Assembly (NCBI GenBank): GCA_028704555.1
Contig: JAQWFD010000023.1
Coordinates: 1-60,502 of the forward strand
From: Desulfobacterales bacterium
Lineage (GTDB): Bacteria; Desulfobacterota; Desulfobacteria; Desulfobacterales; JAQWFD01
DNA length: 60,502 bases
Reading direction: 5' to 3'
Both the position numbers and the translations under genes were made by a program. Positions 54,153-60,181 of the stretch are shown one piece after another. The notes beneath the pieces are model-generated. The model was not told the DNA's origin, ran no database searches, and worked only from the letters and a program-made list of their open reading frames with translations. Positions within the stretch are counted from its first letter, which is position 1. Every line of letters starts with the position of its first letter.

Positions 54153-54407
54153 ATGCCTTTTTCGCTCATCTACCATCCGGATGTGAAAAAGCGCGATATC
54201 CCGAAACTTAACGCTGATATCAGGAAACGAATAAAAATTGCCATAGAAACACGCCTCATGCCGGCTCCCCAGGAACATGGTGAACCCTTGCGTAAAACGC
54301 TCAAGGAATACTGGAAAGTAAAAAAAGTAAGTGATTTTACAGGATCTCCCGCTGGCATGGAAAAACTTGATAGTATATGCATGCTGCTCATTGCAACACC
54401 CTTTTGA
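54153..54407 (+). pseudogene. Chimeric RelE/ParE-type toxin, C-terminus replaced by HEPN sequence
   Basis: The first 55 codons (MPFSLIYHPDVKKRDIPKLN, then IAIETRLMPAPQEHGEPLRK) are a normal RelE/ParE-superfamily toxin start with AAGGAGG six bases upstream. After YWKV the protein continues as KKVSDFTGSPAGMEKLDSI and ends at 84 residues. That continuation is encoded by 79 bp (54318-54396) identical to 58404-58482 inside the HEPN gene. The normal RelE end, with the strand that carries catalytic residues (usually ...YRVVF...), is therefore missing. It should be inactive. The antitoxin gene is not recognisable next to it. An assembly error across the repeat must be excluded. Confidence 0.75.
54318..54396 (+). 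repeat. 79-bp exact duplicate of HEPN gene sequence
   Basis: Every base from 54318 to 54396 is the same as 58404-58482. The HEPN reading frame is kept after the relE start, so the fusion is in frame. Confidence 0.85.
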
Positions 54408-54451
54408 CCAAACCATAAACAAAATGATCAAAAAGATATCATAAAAATTAT

Positions 54452-54485
54452 CCGCCGCCCGTCATTTCTGCGCGGCGGGAATCCA
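54452..54485. repeat. dRS3-like hairpin, inverted copy
   Basis: CCGCCG (54452-54457) and CGGCGG (54473-54478) form a stem, and GCGGGAATCCAG ends the unit. It is the reverse complement of the CTGGATTCCCGC...AATGACG repeat found at 130-160 and 5942-5970. Confidence 0.45.
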
Positions 54486-54502
54486 GAGCATCTTGAAATA
54501 AC

Positions 54503-54540
54503 AAATGTATAGATAATCACAAATCAAGGTTTGATCCCCA
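54503..54540 (+). repeat. Repeat S, copy 1
   Basis: AGATAATCACAAATCAAGG followed by TTTGATCCCCA. It lies between the chimeric relE and the first hicB and matches 55123-55156 and 55884-55914. Confidence 0.65.
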
Positions 54541-54599
54541 AGTCATGGGGCTTTGTGATTTCTACAATAGATAATTATTTTAAATAAAAAGGAAAAACC

Positions 54600-54821
54600 A
54601 TGAAAAGATATATGACAGCAATTATTGAAAAAGAGGGAACGGGCTATGTTTCTTTATGTCCTGAACTGGATATTGCAAGCCAGGGGGAAACAGTCAGTGA
54701 GGCTAAAAAAAATCTTCAGGAAGCGCTTGAACTATTCTTCGAGTGTGCGTCACCAGAAGAGATTGAAGATCGGCTGCATGACGAAATATACATAACTCAA
54801 ATGGAGGTTGCTGTTGGCTAA
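54600..54821 (+). CDS. hicB: HicB-type antitoxin (pair 1)
   Basis: The 73-residue protein has the partial RNase H-like HicB fold: YMTAIIEKEGTGYVSLCPELD, ASQGETVSEAKKNLQEALELFFE. No DNA-binding domain follows, so it is the short type. AAGGA precedes the ATG. It neutralises the HicA toxin encoded by the overlapping next gene. The order hicB-hicA is reversed relative to the E. coli locus but common elsewhere. Confidence 0.88.
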   Translation: MKRYMTAIIEKEGTGYVSLCPELDIASQGETVSEAKKNLQEALELFFECASPEEIEDRLHDEIYITQMEVAVG

Positions 54822-55047
54822 ACTAAAGGTCCTGTCAGGTACAGATGTATGTAAAATTTTATCTGATCATGAATTTACGGAAATACGAAGAAAAGGCAGC
54901 CATGTAATTATGCAAAAGAAAATACATGACGGGACAATTACAGTGCCGGTGCCCGATCATAAAAAAATTCGAAAAGGAACCCTGCAATCAATAATCAGGC
55001 AGGCAAAATTACCCCGGAAAGAATTTGAATTACCTGCCAACGGATAA
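54814..55047 (+). CDS. hicA: HicA-type mRNA interferase toxin (pair 1)
   Basis: About 77 residues, with the dsRBD-like HicA fold: VCKILSDHEFTEIRRKGSHVIMQKK contains the catalytic His in GSH, then TVPVPDHKKIRKGTLQSIIRQA. I chose a TTG start at 54814 because GGAGG lies six bases before it; the gene then overlaps hicB by 8 bp. It cleaves mRNA independently of ribosomes in known cases. It appears intact. Confidence 0.88.
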   Translation: MAKLKVLSGTDVCKILSDHEFTEIRRKGSHVIMQKKIHDGTITVPVPDHKKIRKGTLQSIIRQAKLPRKEFELPANG

Positions 55048-55076
55048 GCTGAAGCTGATAGTACTTGCATCCACCC

Positions 55077-55117
55077 TCCAGCCCGCAAGGGCGGCGACAC
55101 GCATACAACTCACATAA
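55077..55117 (+). repeat. Repeat T, copy 1
   Basis: AGCCCGCAAGGGCGGCGACA followed by CGCATACAACTCACATA resembles 57642-57683 (AGCCCCCACAGGGTGGCGAT, AGGCATACAACGCATATA) at about 31 of 38 bases. It lies between the two hicBA pairs, just ahead of repeat S copy 2. Confidence 0.5.
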
Positions 55118-55122
55118 AATGT

Positions 55123-55156
55123 CAAATGGACAGATAACCACAAATCAAGGTTTGAC
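55123..55156 (+). repeat. Repeat S, copy 2
   Basis: CAAATGGACAGATAACCACA followed by AATCAAGGTTTGACC. It separates the first and second hicBA pairs. A partial dRS3-like GCAGGAATGACG follows at 55164. Confidence 0.65.
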
Positions 55157-55288
55157 CAAGCCCGCAGGAATGACGACAACGGGATAAAAATGAATTTGAC
55201 ATCCGGATTATGATCTGGATATTATTACACATATTAAACAATATGATGCGACTTTATCTGCATTTCTTAGTTTTGGAGGAAAAAAGGT

Positions 55289-55492
55289 ATGAAATTAAAA
55301 ATTGTTCTGGAACCGAGTGATGAGGGCGGTTACACTGTTTATGTCCCAGGCCTTCCGGGATGTATCAGCGAGGGAAACACCAGAAAGGAGGCCATGATAA
55401 ATATAAAGGAAGCTATAGAGCTATATCTGGAACCGGTGGAGGACGATCTCACCTTACCCCCTGGCCATGAGATTATGGAAATTGCCGTATGA
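55289..55492 (+). CDS. hicB: HicB-type antitoxin (pair 2)
   Basis: The 67-residue protein has IVLEPSDEGGYTVYVPGLPGCISEGNTRKEAMINIKEAIELYLE, the short HicB/UPF0150-type pattern. TTTTGGAGG lies upstream. It differs clearly from the first pair's HicB, so the two modules are not recent duplicates. Its stop overlaps the start of hicA as ATGA. Confidence 0.9.
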   Translation: MKLKIVLEPSDEGGYTVYVPGLPGCISEGNTRKEAMINIKEAIELYLEPVEDDLTLPPGHEIMEIAV

Positions 55493-55716
55493 CGAAGGTA
55501 CCGAGTTTAGGATATGAAAAGTTAAGAAGAGCGTTGCAACGTGATGGATGGGTAGTTGTCCGCCAGAAGGGAAGTCATATTCGACTTCAGAAAAATTTAC
55601 AGGACGAGGTTCTTAAACTGACAATTCCTGTGCATCGTCCCATCAAGAGATCCACACTGTCGCATATATTAAAACAAGCTCGTATCTCAGTTGATAGACT
55701 TCTTGAGCTGGTGTAA
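55489..55716 (+). CDS. hicA: HicA-type mRNA interferase toxin (pair 2)
   Basis: The 75-residue toxin reads SLGYEKLRRALQRDGWVVVRQKGSHIRLQK with the catalytic His in GSH, then LTIPVHRPIKRSTLSHILKQARI. It is intact and starts within the hicB stop codon (4-bp overlap). Repeat R copy 3 begins about 20 bp after its stop. Confidence 0.9.
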   Translation: MTKVPSLGYEKLRRALQRDGWVVVRQKGSHIRLQKNLQDEVLKLTIPVHRPIKRSTLSHILKQARISVDRLLELV

Positions 55717-55734
55717 CAGTATAAGAGCCCCTGT

Positions 55735-55820
55735 CCCTTTCAAAAAAATCAGCCGCGGATGTACGCAGATAAAAAAAGATCCGGGCCAAGCCGCGTAGAT
55801 CCGCGGCAAAAAAATGCGTG
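55735..55820 (+). repeat. Repeat R, copy 3 (short)
   Basis: CAGCCGCGGATGTACGCAGA, then an A-run, GATCCGGGCCAAGCCGCG and TAGATCCGCGGCAAAAAAA. The foldback is kept but the tail is cut after TGCGTG, where RayT gene sequence begins. Confidence 0.75.
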
Positions 55821-55877
55821 ATCGGAAAACCGTCCAGCGCCGTCCGGAACATGACATGGTACGCGGCATTTCTTCTC
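55821..55877 (-). pseudogene. Fragment of a RayT transposase gene fused to repeat R
   Basis: The plus-strand sequence ATCGGAAAACCGTCCAGCGC, CGTCC, GAACATGACATGG and TACGCGGCATTT matches the start of the RayT gene at 60095-60183 (encoding TALDGFPI and the initial MPRT) except that about 30 bp between are missing. So a piece of a second RayT-like gene, in the same orientation, joins the end of R copy 3 exactly. It codes for nothing. Confidence 0.65.
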
Positions 55878-55883
55878 CCACTT

Positions 55884-55914
55884 GTTAAATGGACAGATAA
55901 TCACAAATCAAGGT
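55884..55914 (+). repeat. Repeat S, copy 3
   Basis: TTAAATGGACAGATAATCAC followed by AAATCAAGGT. It lies behind R copy 3 and the transposase fragment, just before the hipA stop. Confidence 0.65.
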
Positions 55915-55933
55915 AATGCCCCCAACCGGACAT

Positions 55934-57181
55934 TTATTTTAAAACATCAAGAGTTCTCCCGGCTCTTCGTCTTATGGCAGTTATGATATCTTGAACAAGC
56001 TCATTTTTTTCATATTCGTCGGAAAAATCCGTATAGATTTTCTCAACCTGGTTAATCATTTTATGACAGAAACCGGCTAATTGTTTTTTAACAACTACCG
56101 GACGTATATTTATCTCCACTGCAAATTTTTCCCAATGCCTTTCCATTATCCATTCCAGCCTGTTTTCTTTTCCTATCTTCATGGCAAGCTTTTGAGATAG
56201 CTCCTCATAAATATTTGTACAGAGCATATCATAAAAAGGCGCTAATCTTATTTGTTTCATGTGATATAAAAAAGATAGATTTTTAGCATGTGCATCCATA
56301 TTTCCTATTAAATAATTAAAAAAAACCCACCGTAAAAGCTGCTGCATATCTTTAACAGGGTTTGCCGAATACTTGCGCACAAGATCAAAGCATTCTTTAA
56401 GGCCCGGGCCTCCATCAGCCTGATACTTCAATTCATGAGAAAGCCCCATGGCTTGACAAAAGTCTTCCTGATGCAGACGAATAACAGCATCATTATGAAA
56501 AAATCTATCATACCTTTGAATCAACAGCACTTTATTGCTCTTTTTTTCAATAATTTCAACAGATGGAACACGCAGATTTAAAGAGCCGGCAAGCATCATG
56601 CAGAAACATTCGTTTTCAATGGAAGATTTGAAATGAACCATACCAGGTTTCAAAATACAATTACTTGGAGCGCCATTTAATGGGATGTAAAATAATGTAT
56701 TTTTATAAAAAAGCGCAAGTTTCTCCTGTGCCCCTGCCAATGATATACGAATACCTTCTTCACCGGCAAGTAAAGGGCGCTTTGGAATATTTTGTATCAA
56801 ATCCGCCATCTGTTCTTCTGAAAGAAGTCGATACCTGTATTGATCGTTTTTTTCAGGCAATATGGACTCAGGAAGAATCGTTATGGCTCCGGCACATTCA
56901 CCGCCAAGAAACTTGAGAAGCAGAAAGTCATTTTTTTCGGAAACACCAAGCCGTCTGGCAATTAAATTCCTGACAGCAGATTCCGGCAGCAGATTGGCAA
57001 AAAAAGGCTTCACCTTATCATCTGGAAACATCTCATCTACTAAAGGCAAAGAAATAGATAATGGAAAAGAGTCAGGTGCTTCAAGCCATTTTCCGGAATA
57101 AGAAAATGAAAATAATCGATTGCTGTCCAGATTAAGAACCCCGACCAGGTTCTGATTAAAAAAAACATTAAGTTTTTCCAA
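55934..57181 (-). CDS. hipA: HipA-type serine/threonine kinase toxin
   Basis: The 415-residue protein has the HipA N-terminal subdomain (DSFPLSISLPL, PFFANLLPES), the flexible P-loop with autophosphorylation site GIRISLAGAQEKLAL, YDRFF, HQEDFCQAMG, the catalytic NYLIGNMDAHAKNLSF (Asp and Asn) and the metal Asp in APFYDMLCT. In E. coli HipA phosphorylates glutamyl-tRNA synthetase and causes persistence; the target here is unknown. It starts 2 bp after hipB. All key residues are visible, so it should be active. Confidence 0.93.
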   Translation of the reverse strand: MEKLNVFFNQNLVGVLNLDSNRLFSFSYSGKWLEAPDSFPLSISLPLVDEMFPDDKVKPFFANLLPESAVRNLIARRLGVSEKNDFLLLKFLGGECAGAITILPESILPEKNDQYRYRLLSEEQMADLIQNIPKRPLLAGEEGIRISLAGAQEKLALFYKNTLFYIPLNGAPSNCILKPGMVHFKSSIENECFCMMLAGSLNLRVPSVEIIEKKSNKVLLIQRYDRFFHNDAVIRLHQEDFCQAMGLSHELKYQADGGPGLKECFDLVRKYSANPVKDMQQLLRWVFFNYLIGNMDAHAKNLSFLYHMKQIRLAPFYDMLCTNIYEELSQKLAMKIGKENRLEWIMERHWEKFAVEINIRPVVVKKQLAGFCHKMINQVEKIYTDFSDEYEKNELVQDIITAIRRRAGRTLDVLK

Positions 57182-57183
57182 GC

Positions 57184-57414
57184 TCAGCTATCTCCCCGTT
57201 TAATGAGATGAAGCTCAAGCCCGAGCGCATTTAAAACTTCAAATATCTTACCGATTTGAGCTGTTGTTTTACCTTTTTCAAGTTCTAAAACAAACTTTCG
57301 GCCAACATCAGTAAATTCTGAAATCTCTTTTTGAGTCAGCTTTAAATTTTTGCGCTCTTTGAGAATATATCGCCCGAGTTCTTCAGGATTATTGATTTTT
57401 GTTGAAAGTTTCAA
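57184..57414 (-). CDS. hipB: HipB-type helix-turn-helix antitoxin
   Basis: About 76 residues with an Xre-type helix-turn-helix (LGRYILKERKNLKLTQKEISEFTDVGRKFVLELEKGK, in two helices plus recognition helix). The frame is open to 57519, but the TTG at 57414 has AGGAG six bases upstream, and the extra N-terminal residues do not look like HipB. It represses the operon and holds HipA in check. Two direct repeats just upstream are likely its operators. Confidence 0.85.
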   Translation of the reverse strand: MKLSTKINNPEELGRYILKERKNLKLTQKEISEFTDVGRKFVLELEKGKTTAQIGKIFEVLNALGLELHLIKRGDS

Positions 57415-57435
57415 TTTATCTCCTGCGTAAAAAGT

Positions 57436-57505
57436 TACCGATAAAGGACTTTTATCAGTTTTTGCGGAGGATTTCAATAAAAAGTACCCTATCAAGGACT
57501 TTTTA
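57436..57505 (-). promoter_or_regulatory. Two direct repeats, candidate HipB operators
   Basis: TACCGATAAAGGACTTTTAT (57436-57455) and TACCCTATCAAGGACTTTTT (57485-57504) agree at 16 of 20 bases and are spaced 49 bp apart, upstream of the hipB start. E. coli HipB also binds several spaced operators. Confidence 0.55.
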
Positions 57506-57595
57506 CTTTTCCAGACCATTCACCTCAGCAAAAGTTCCCGAACGAAAACTCGGCTTTCCCCACCTTCCCGTCCTCGCAGAGGGCGATACATCCGT

Positions 57596-57619
57596 ATCCA
57601 CGGGCACAAGCCCGTGGAT
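57596..57619. repeat. REP-like perfect hairpin
   Basis: ATCCACGGGC, loop ACAA, GCCCGTGGAT: a 10-bp perfect stem. It looks like the core of a REP element, the kind of sequence RayT transposases recognise, but no second copy is seen in the window. Confidence 0.5.
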
Positions 57620-57641
57620 AAAGAATTCAGCAATAACGTCC

Positions 57642-57683
57642 GGAAGCCCCCACAGGGTGGCGATAGGCATACAACGCATATAG
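57642..57683 (+). repeat. Repeat T, copy 2
   Basis: See copy 1 at 55077-55117; the shared core is GGCGA.A.GCATACAAC. It precedes repeat R copy 4. Confidence 0.5.
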
Positions 57684-57711
57684 ATCACCCAAGCCCTTCC
57701 ATCTTCACTTT

Positions 57712-57865
57712 CAAAAAAATCAGCCACGGATTTACGCAGATGTACGCAGATAAAAAAAAGATCCGGGCCAAGCCGCGTAAATCCGCGGCAAAAAAATGTG
57801 TGCTAAAGCAATGCGGGCGTGAGGCAAAAAAAACGCGCAATTTAAACACCATCCCCGTTCTTCCC
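57712..57865 (+). repeat. Repeat R, copy 4
   Basis: GCCACGGATTTACGC pairs with GCGTAAATCCGCGGC at 14 of 15 bases, followed by the full tail: TGTGTGCTAAAGCAATGCGG, GCGTGAGG, AACGCGCAATTTAAACACCA. It separates hipBA from the MNT/HEPN module. Confidence 0.8.
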
Positions 57866-58036
57866 AATATTGCCCCCTGTTAAATGCAATTGACATAAAA
57901 TCAGCTTCCGAATATTACGACGTAATTGAATTCTCTTATACATCCCTCATCCGCGCCGATTCAAAGACGAGAAAAAGGGCGTCAATCACCGGAAAAGATT
58001 GAATTGACCACGACACACCCTTCAAGGAGGTAGATT

Positions 58037-58330
58037 ATGACAAAAAAAGACGAAATACTCCTCCATCTACGCCGATTCAAAGGAGAAAAAAAAGAACGGT
58101 ACACTATTCTTAAAATGGGCATTTTTGGTTCGGCAGCACGTGATGATATGACCGCGGAAAGTGATATTGATGTTGTTGTTGAACTTGGCAAAACGGATTT
58201 ATTCTATCTTAACGGGATAAAGCAGGAATTAGAGGAACAGTTACACAGAAAGGTGGATATTGTAAGATACAGGGATAGCATGAATGCATTTCTGAAAAAA
58301 AGGATAGATAAGGAAGCCGTCTATGTATGA
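58037..58330 (+). CDS. MNT-domain nucleotidyltransferase antitoxin
   Basis: The 97-residue minimal nucleotidyltransferase has GIFGSAARDDMTAESDIDVVVEL (GS-X10-DXD active site, residues ~28-50) and KVDIVRYRDSMN. In MNT/HEPN pairs it blocks the HEPN RNase by adding AMP to a Tyr near its active site. AAGGAGG lies six bases before the ATG. It overlaps the HEPN gene by 8 bp. It is intact although its partner is not. Confidence 0.9.
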   Translation: MTKKDEILLHLRRFKGEKKERYTILKMGIFGSAARDDMTAESDIDVVVELGKTDLFYLNGIKQELEEQLHRKVDIVRYRDSMNAFLKKRIDKEAVYV

Positions 58331-58664
58331 TAAGGAGCTTGCCTTAGAAATAATGAGACAGATTCATCAGGCTGCGCAAACTATTTTACAGAAATTTGAG
58401 CCGGTAAAAAAAGTAAGTGATTTTACAGGATCTCCCGCTGGCATGGAAAAACTTGATAGTATATGCATGCTGCTCATTGCAATCGGAGAAGCATTGAAAA
58501 ATCTGGACAAAACAACGAATAAAACGCTGCTATCCCGATACCCTGGCAAAAAAATGCGTGCTAAAGCAATGCCAACGAACGGTAAGAAAGAAACGCGCAA
58601 TTTCAACACCGTCTCCGTTTTCATAATTTACCTGTCCCCATCCCCTGTCCCTCAAAATCAATAA
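58323..58664 (+). pseudogene. Truncated HEPN-domain toxin, C-terminus replaced by repeat R
   Basis: The first 75 codons (ELALEIMRQIHQAAQTILQKF, then GMEKLDSICMLLIAIGEALK and LLSRYPG) are a DUF86-like HEPN toxin. After RYPG the frame runs into the tail of repeat R copy 5 (KKMRAKAMPTNGKKETRN) and random sequence. The missing part normally holds the RX4-6H catalytic motif and the Tyr modified by MNT. The toxin should therefore be dead. The 79 bp at 58404-58482 are duplicated in the chimeric relE. Confidence 0.8.
58545..58622 (+). repeat. Repeat R, copy 5 (tail only)
   Basis: GGCAAAAAAATGCGTGCTAA, GCAATGCCAACGAACGGTAA, GAAAGAAACGCGCAATTTCA, CACCGTCTCCGTTT: the tail of R without the foldback, joined directly to the HEPN coding sequence. 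It is closest to copy 1. Confidence 0.75.
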
Positions 58665-58686
58665 GGGTCAAAGGCAGACTTGACCC
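58665..58686 (-). terminator. Small hairpin between convergent genes
   Basis: GGGTCAA (58665-58671) and TTGACCC (58680-58686) form a 7-bp stem. On the plus strand CCTTTTCTC and a further T-run follow; the DUF2442 gene ends 6 bp away on the opposite strand. Confidence 0.45.
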
Positions 58687-58692
58687 CTTTTC

Positions 58693-58971
58693 TCATTTTT
58701 TTGCCATACGCTGCATTTGTTCTTCGTATTTCGGCCACTCATGCAATGTTTCCGGATCAAAATCTGCCCCATTTGGCCACACCAAAGTGTGCAATTCCGG
58801 ATTTATTTCAACTTGATTGAATTCGGTTTCATCTTGCAATGGCCCAAATAGTGACCCTTCTAAAACAGGCCTGAAGTTTATAATTCGTTCCATATCGTCA
58901 TCAAACTTTATCCGTAAAGTATAGGGTTTAATGATATCAAAATTAACAATCCGATAAATTGGATGAGACAT
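58693..58971 (-). CDS. DUF2442 family protein
   Basis: The 92-residue protein has YTLRIKFDDDMERIINFRPVLEG, FNQVEINPELHTLVWPNGADFDPETLHEW, the usual DUF2442 pattern. This family is encoded next to DUF4160 proteins and the pair is thought to be a toxin-antitoxin system of type II, though proof is thin. AAAGGA lies seven bases before the ATG. It follows the DUF4160 gene by 12 bp on the same strand. Confidence 0.85.
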   Translation of the reverse strand: MSHPIYRIVNFDIIKPYTLRIKFDDDMERIINFRPVLEGSLFGPLQDETEFNQVEINPELHTLVWPNGADFDPETLHEWPKYEEQMQRMAKK

Positions 58972-58983
58972 TATAATTTCCTT

Positions 58984-59235
58984 TCATCGAAGAGGTGCAA
59001 TCTTAAATGGCAGTTGCCCTGACTGGAGGCGTTCCCAATTCTCCAATAATTCTCCATGATGTAGTTCCGCCCATGCTTCTACAAGCCGCTGTTGCCTTAA
59101 AGATAATGTGCCACTTATCGTCTCAATAGTGTCAATCCCATAAACAGCAGATTGATTCTGATAGTATACATGAAAATGAGGTCGATGGTGTGGTGCACCC
59201 GGCTCCACATACATACAAATATGGATGACACCCAT
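58984..59235 (-). CDS. DUF4160 family protein, 5' end probably lost
   Basis: The 83 residues from MYVEPGAPHHRPHFHVYYQN through LRQQRLVEAWAELHHGELLENWERLQSG match DUF4160. Family members normally begin with about ten more residues (MP..xxFxGI-type strand) before the MYVE segment. Here the frame upstream gives no start and reaches the end of the RayT gene 13 bp away, so the first strand and the ribosome site appear to have been removed or changed by the transposase-bearing element. The ATG at 59235 has no clear ribosome site. It may still be made, or may be dead. Confidence 0.7.
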   Translation of the reverse strand: MGVIHICMYVEPGAPHHRPHFHVYYQNQSAVYGIDTIETISGTLSLRQQRLVEAWAELHHGELLENWERLQSGQLPFKIAPLR

Positions 59236-59248
59236 CCCGCAGTTCCCG

Positions 59249-60181
59249 TTACAGCGCCTCGGAAAGCCGCTTGAGGGAATACATCCCTGACAGTCCTTTT
59301 ACGGGTTTTGGTTTCTTTTCATTCTTCGATTGAAACAGGTGCCGGAAATTCTGGTAGTGGTGGGAGACAAATTCCCGGGAACCGATGATTCCCGAATCGG
59401 TAAAATACCGGGTCCGATAGCGGAAACGATCCGTGCGGGTCAGCTCAAAGCCTTTTTCCCGCTCCTTTTCAACCGTCTTTTCATCGATCACCTGCGCTCT
59501 GCCCTTATGCGGGCGGTTCAGTGCGCCGGCTTCATACACATATCGGCGATACCGCCGTATTCTTTCTTTTTCATCAGTTACGTTGAACTCTTTCATGCCA
59601 AAATCGGTGGAGAGAAAATCATCTTTATTGCCGGTCTGAATGTGGTACCCCAGCGAGCACCACCGGTATTGTTCCGGACGCTTTACGATACCTGCCCGCA
59701 AGGGATTAAGATCGATGTACGCCAGGCAGTTTACCAGGGTTTCCCCCTTATCCACGATCACGCTTTTAAACCGCTCTCCCCAGAAATAGCCCCTGCGGTT
59801 ATAACGCTTATTGTAATACCGTGCAAATCCAACCTTGATCTCCCGGACAAATTCCGAAAGGCTGCCGTATTTTGCCCGGAAAGCCGGAAGCTGACCCCTG
59901 GCAAATACCCGCTCATCCCCGTAAAACGCCTCATATCGCTTCTGGATCTGCTCATCCGAAAACTTGGTTTCCGGTATCATTTTTGTTAGGATGTGAAAAT
60001 GGTTGTCTAAGAGACAAAACCCAATAATTTCGGTAAAATAAAGCTTTGAAAACCGTTTGATCAGTCCCAGCAGAAAATCCTTTTCGACATCCCCTATCGG
60101 AAAACCGTCCAACGCCGTCCTAGACATGACATGATATACGGCTGTTTCGTTGGAAACGATCATTCTTGATGTACGCGGCAT
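59249..60181 (-). CDS. REP-associated tyrosine transposase (RayT, IS200/IS605-type Y1)
   Basis: The 310-residue protein belongs to the Y1/HUH transposase group: CLLDNHFHILTKM holds the HUH histidines (residues ~56-68) and the helix with ARYYNKRYNRRGYFWGERFKS holds the catalytic Tyr. NCLAYIDLNPLRAGIV is typical of RayT. The C-terminal 110 residues form the extension seen in REP-associated members. AGAGGGG lies eight bases before the ATG. It nicks single-stranded DNA at palindromic REP hairpins, and may be the motor for the repeats in the island. A fragment of a similar gene lies at 55821. Confidence 0.9.
   Translation of the reverse strand: MPRTSRMIVSNETAVYHVMSRTALDGFPIGDVEKDFLLGLIKRFSKLYFTEIIGFCLLDNHFHILTKMIPETKFSDEQIQKRYEAFYGDERVFARGQLPAFRAKYGSLSEFVREIKVGFARYYNKRYNRRGYFWGERFKSVIVDKGETLVNCLAYIDLNPLRAGIVKRPEQYRWCSLGYHIQTGNKDDFLSTDFGMKEFNVTDEKERIRRYRRYVYEAGALNRPHKGRAQVIDEKTVEKEREKGFELTRTDRFRYRTRYFTDSGIIGSREFVSHHYQNFRHLFQSKNEKKPKPVKGLSGMYSLKRLSEAL

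Larger units (their letters stand above)
57415..58036. other. Gene-free stretch between hipB and the MNT gene
   Basis: No gene is supported in about 620 bp. It carries the HipB operator candidates, a perfect hairpin ATCCACGGGC-ACAA-GCCCGTGGAT (57596-57619), repeat T copy 2 and repeat R copy 4. Short frames here are made of repeat sequence. The hipBA and MNT/HEPN promoters point away from each other from within this stretch. Confidence 0.5.

Noticed and set aside
53136..58622. Repeat array as a CRISPR
   Set aside because: The repeats are about 1-2 kb apart with genes between them and differ in length; there are no uniform spacers and no cas genes.
53136..60181. TA island as an integron cassette array
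   Set aside because: There is no integrase, genes lie in both directions, and the R and S repeats do not show the paired R''-L''-L'-R' box layout of attC sites that I would expect.
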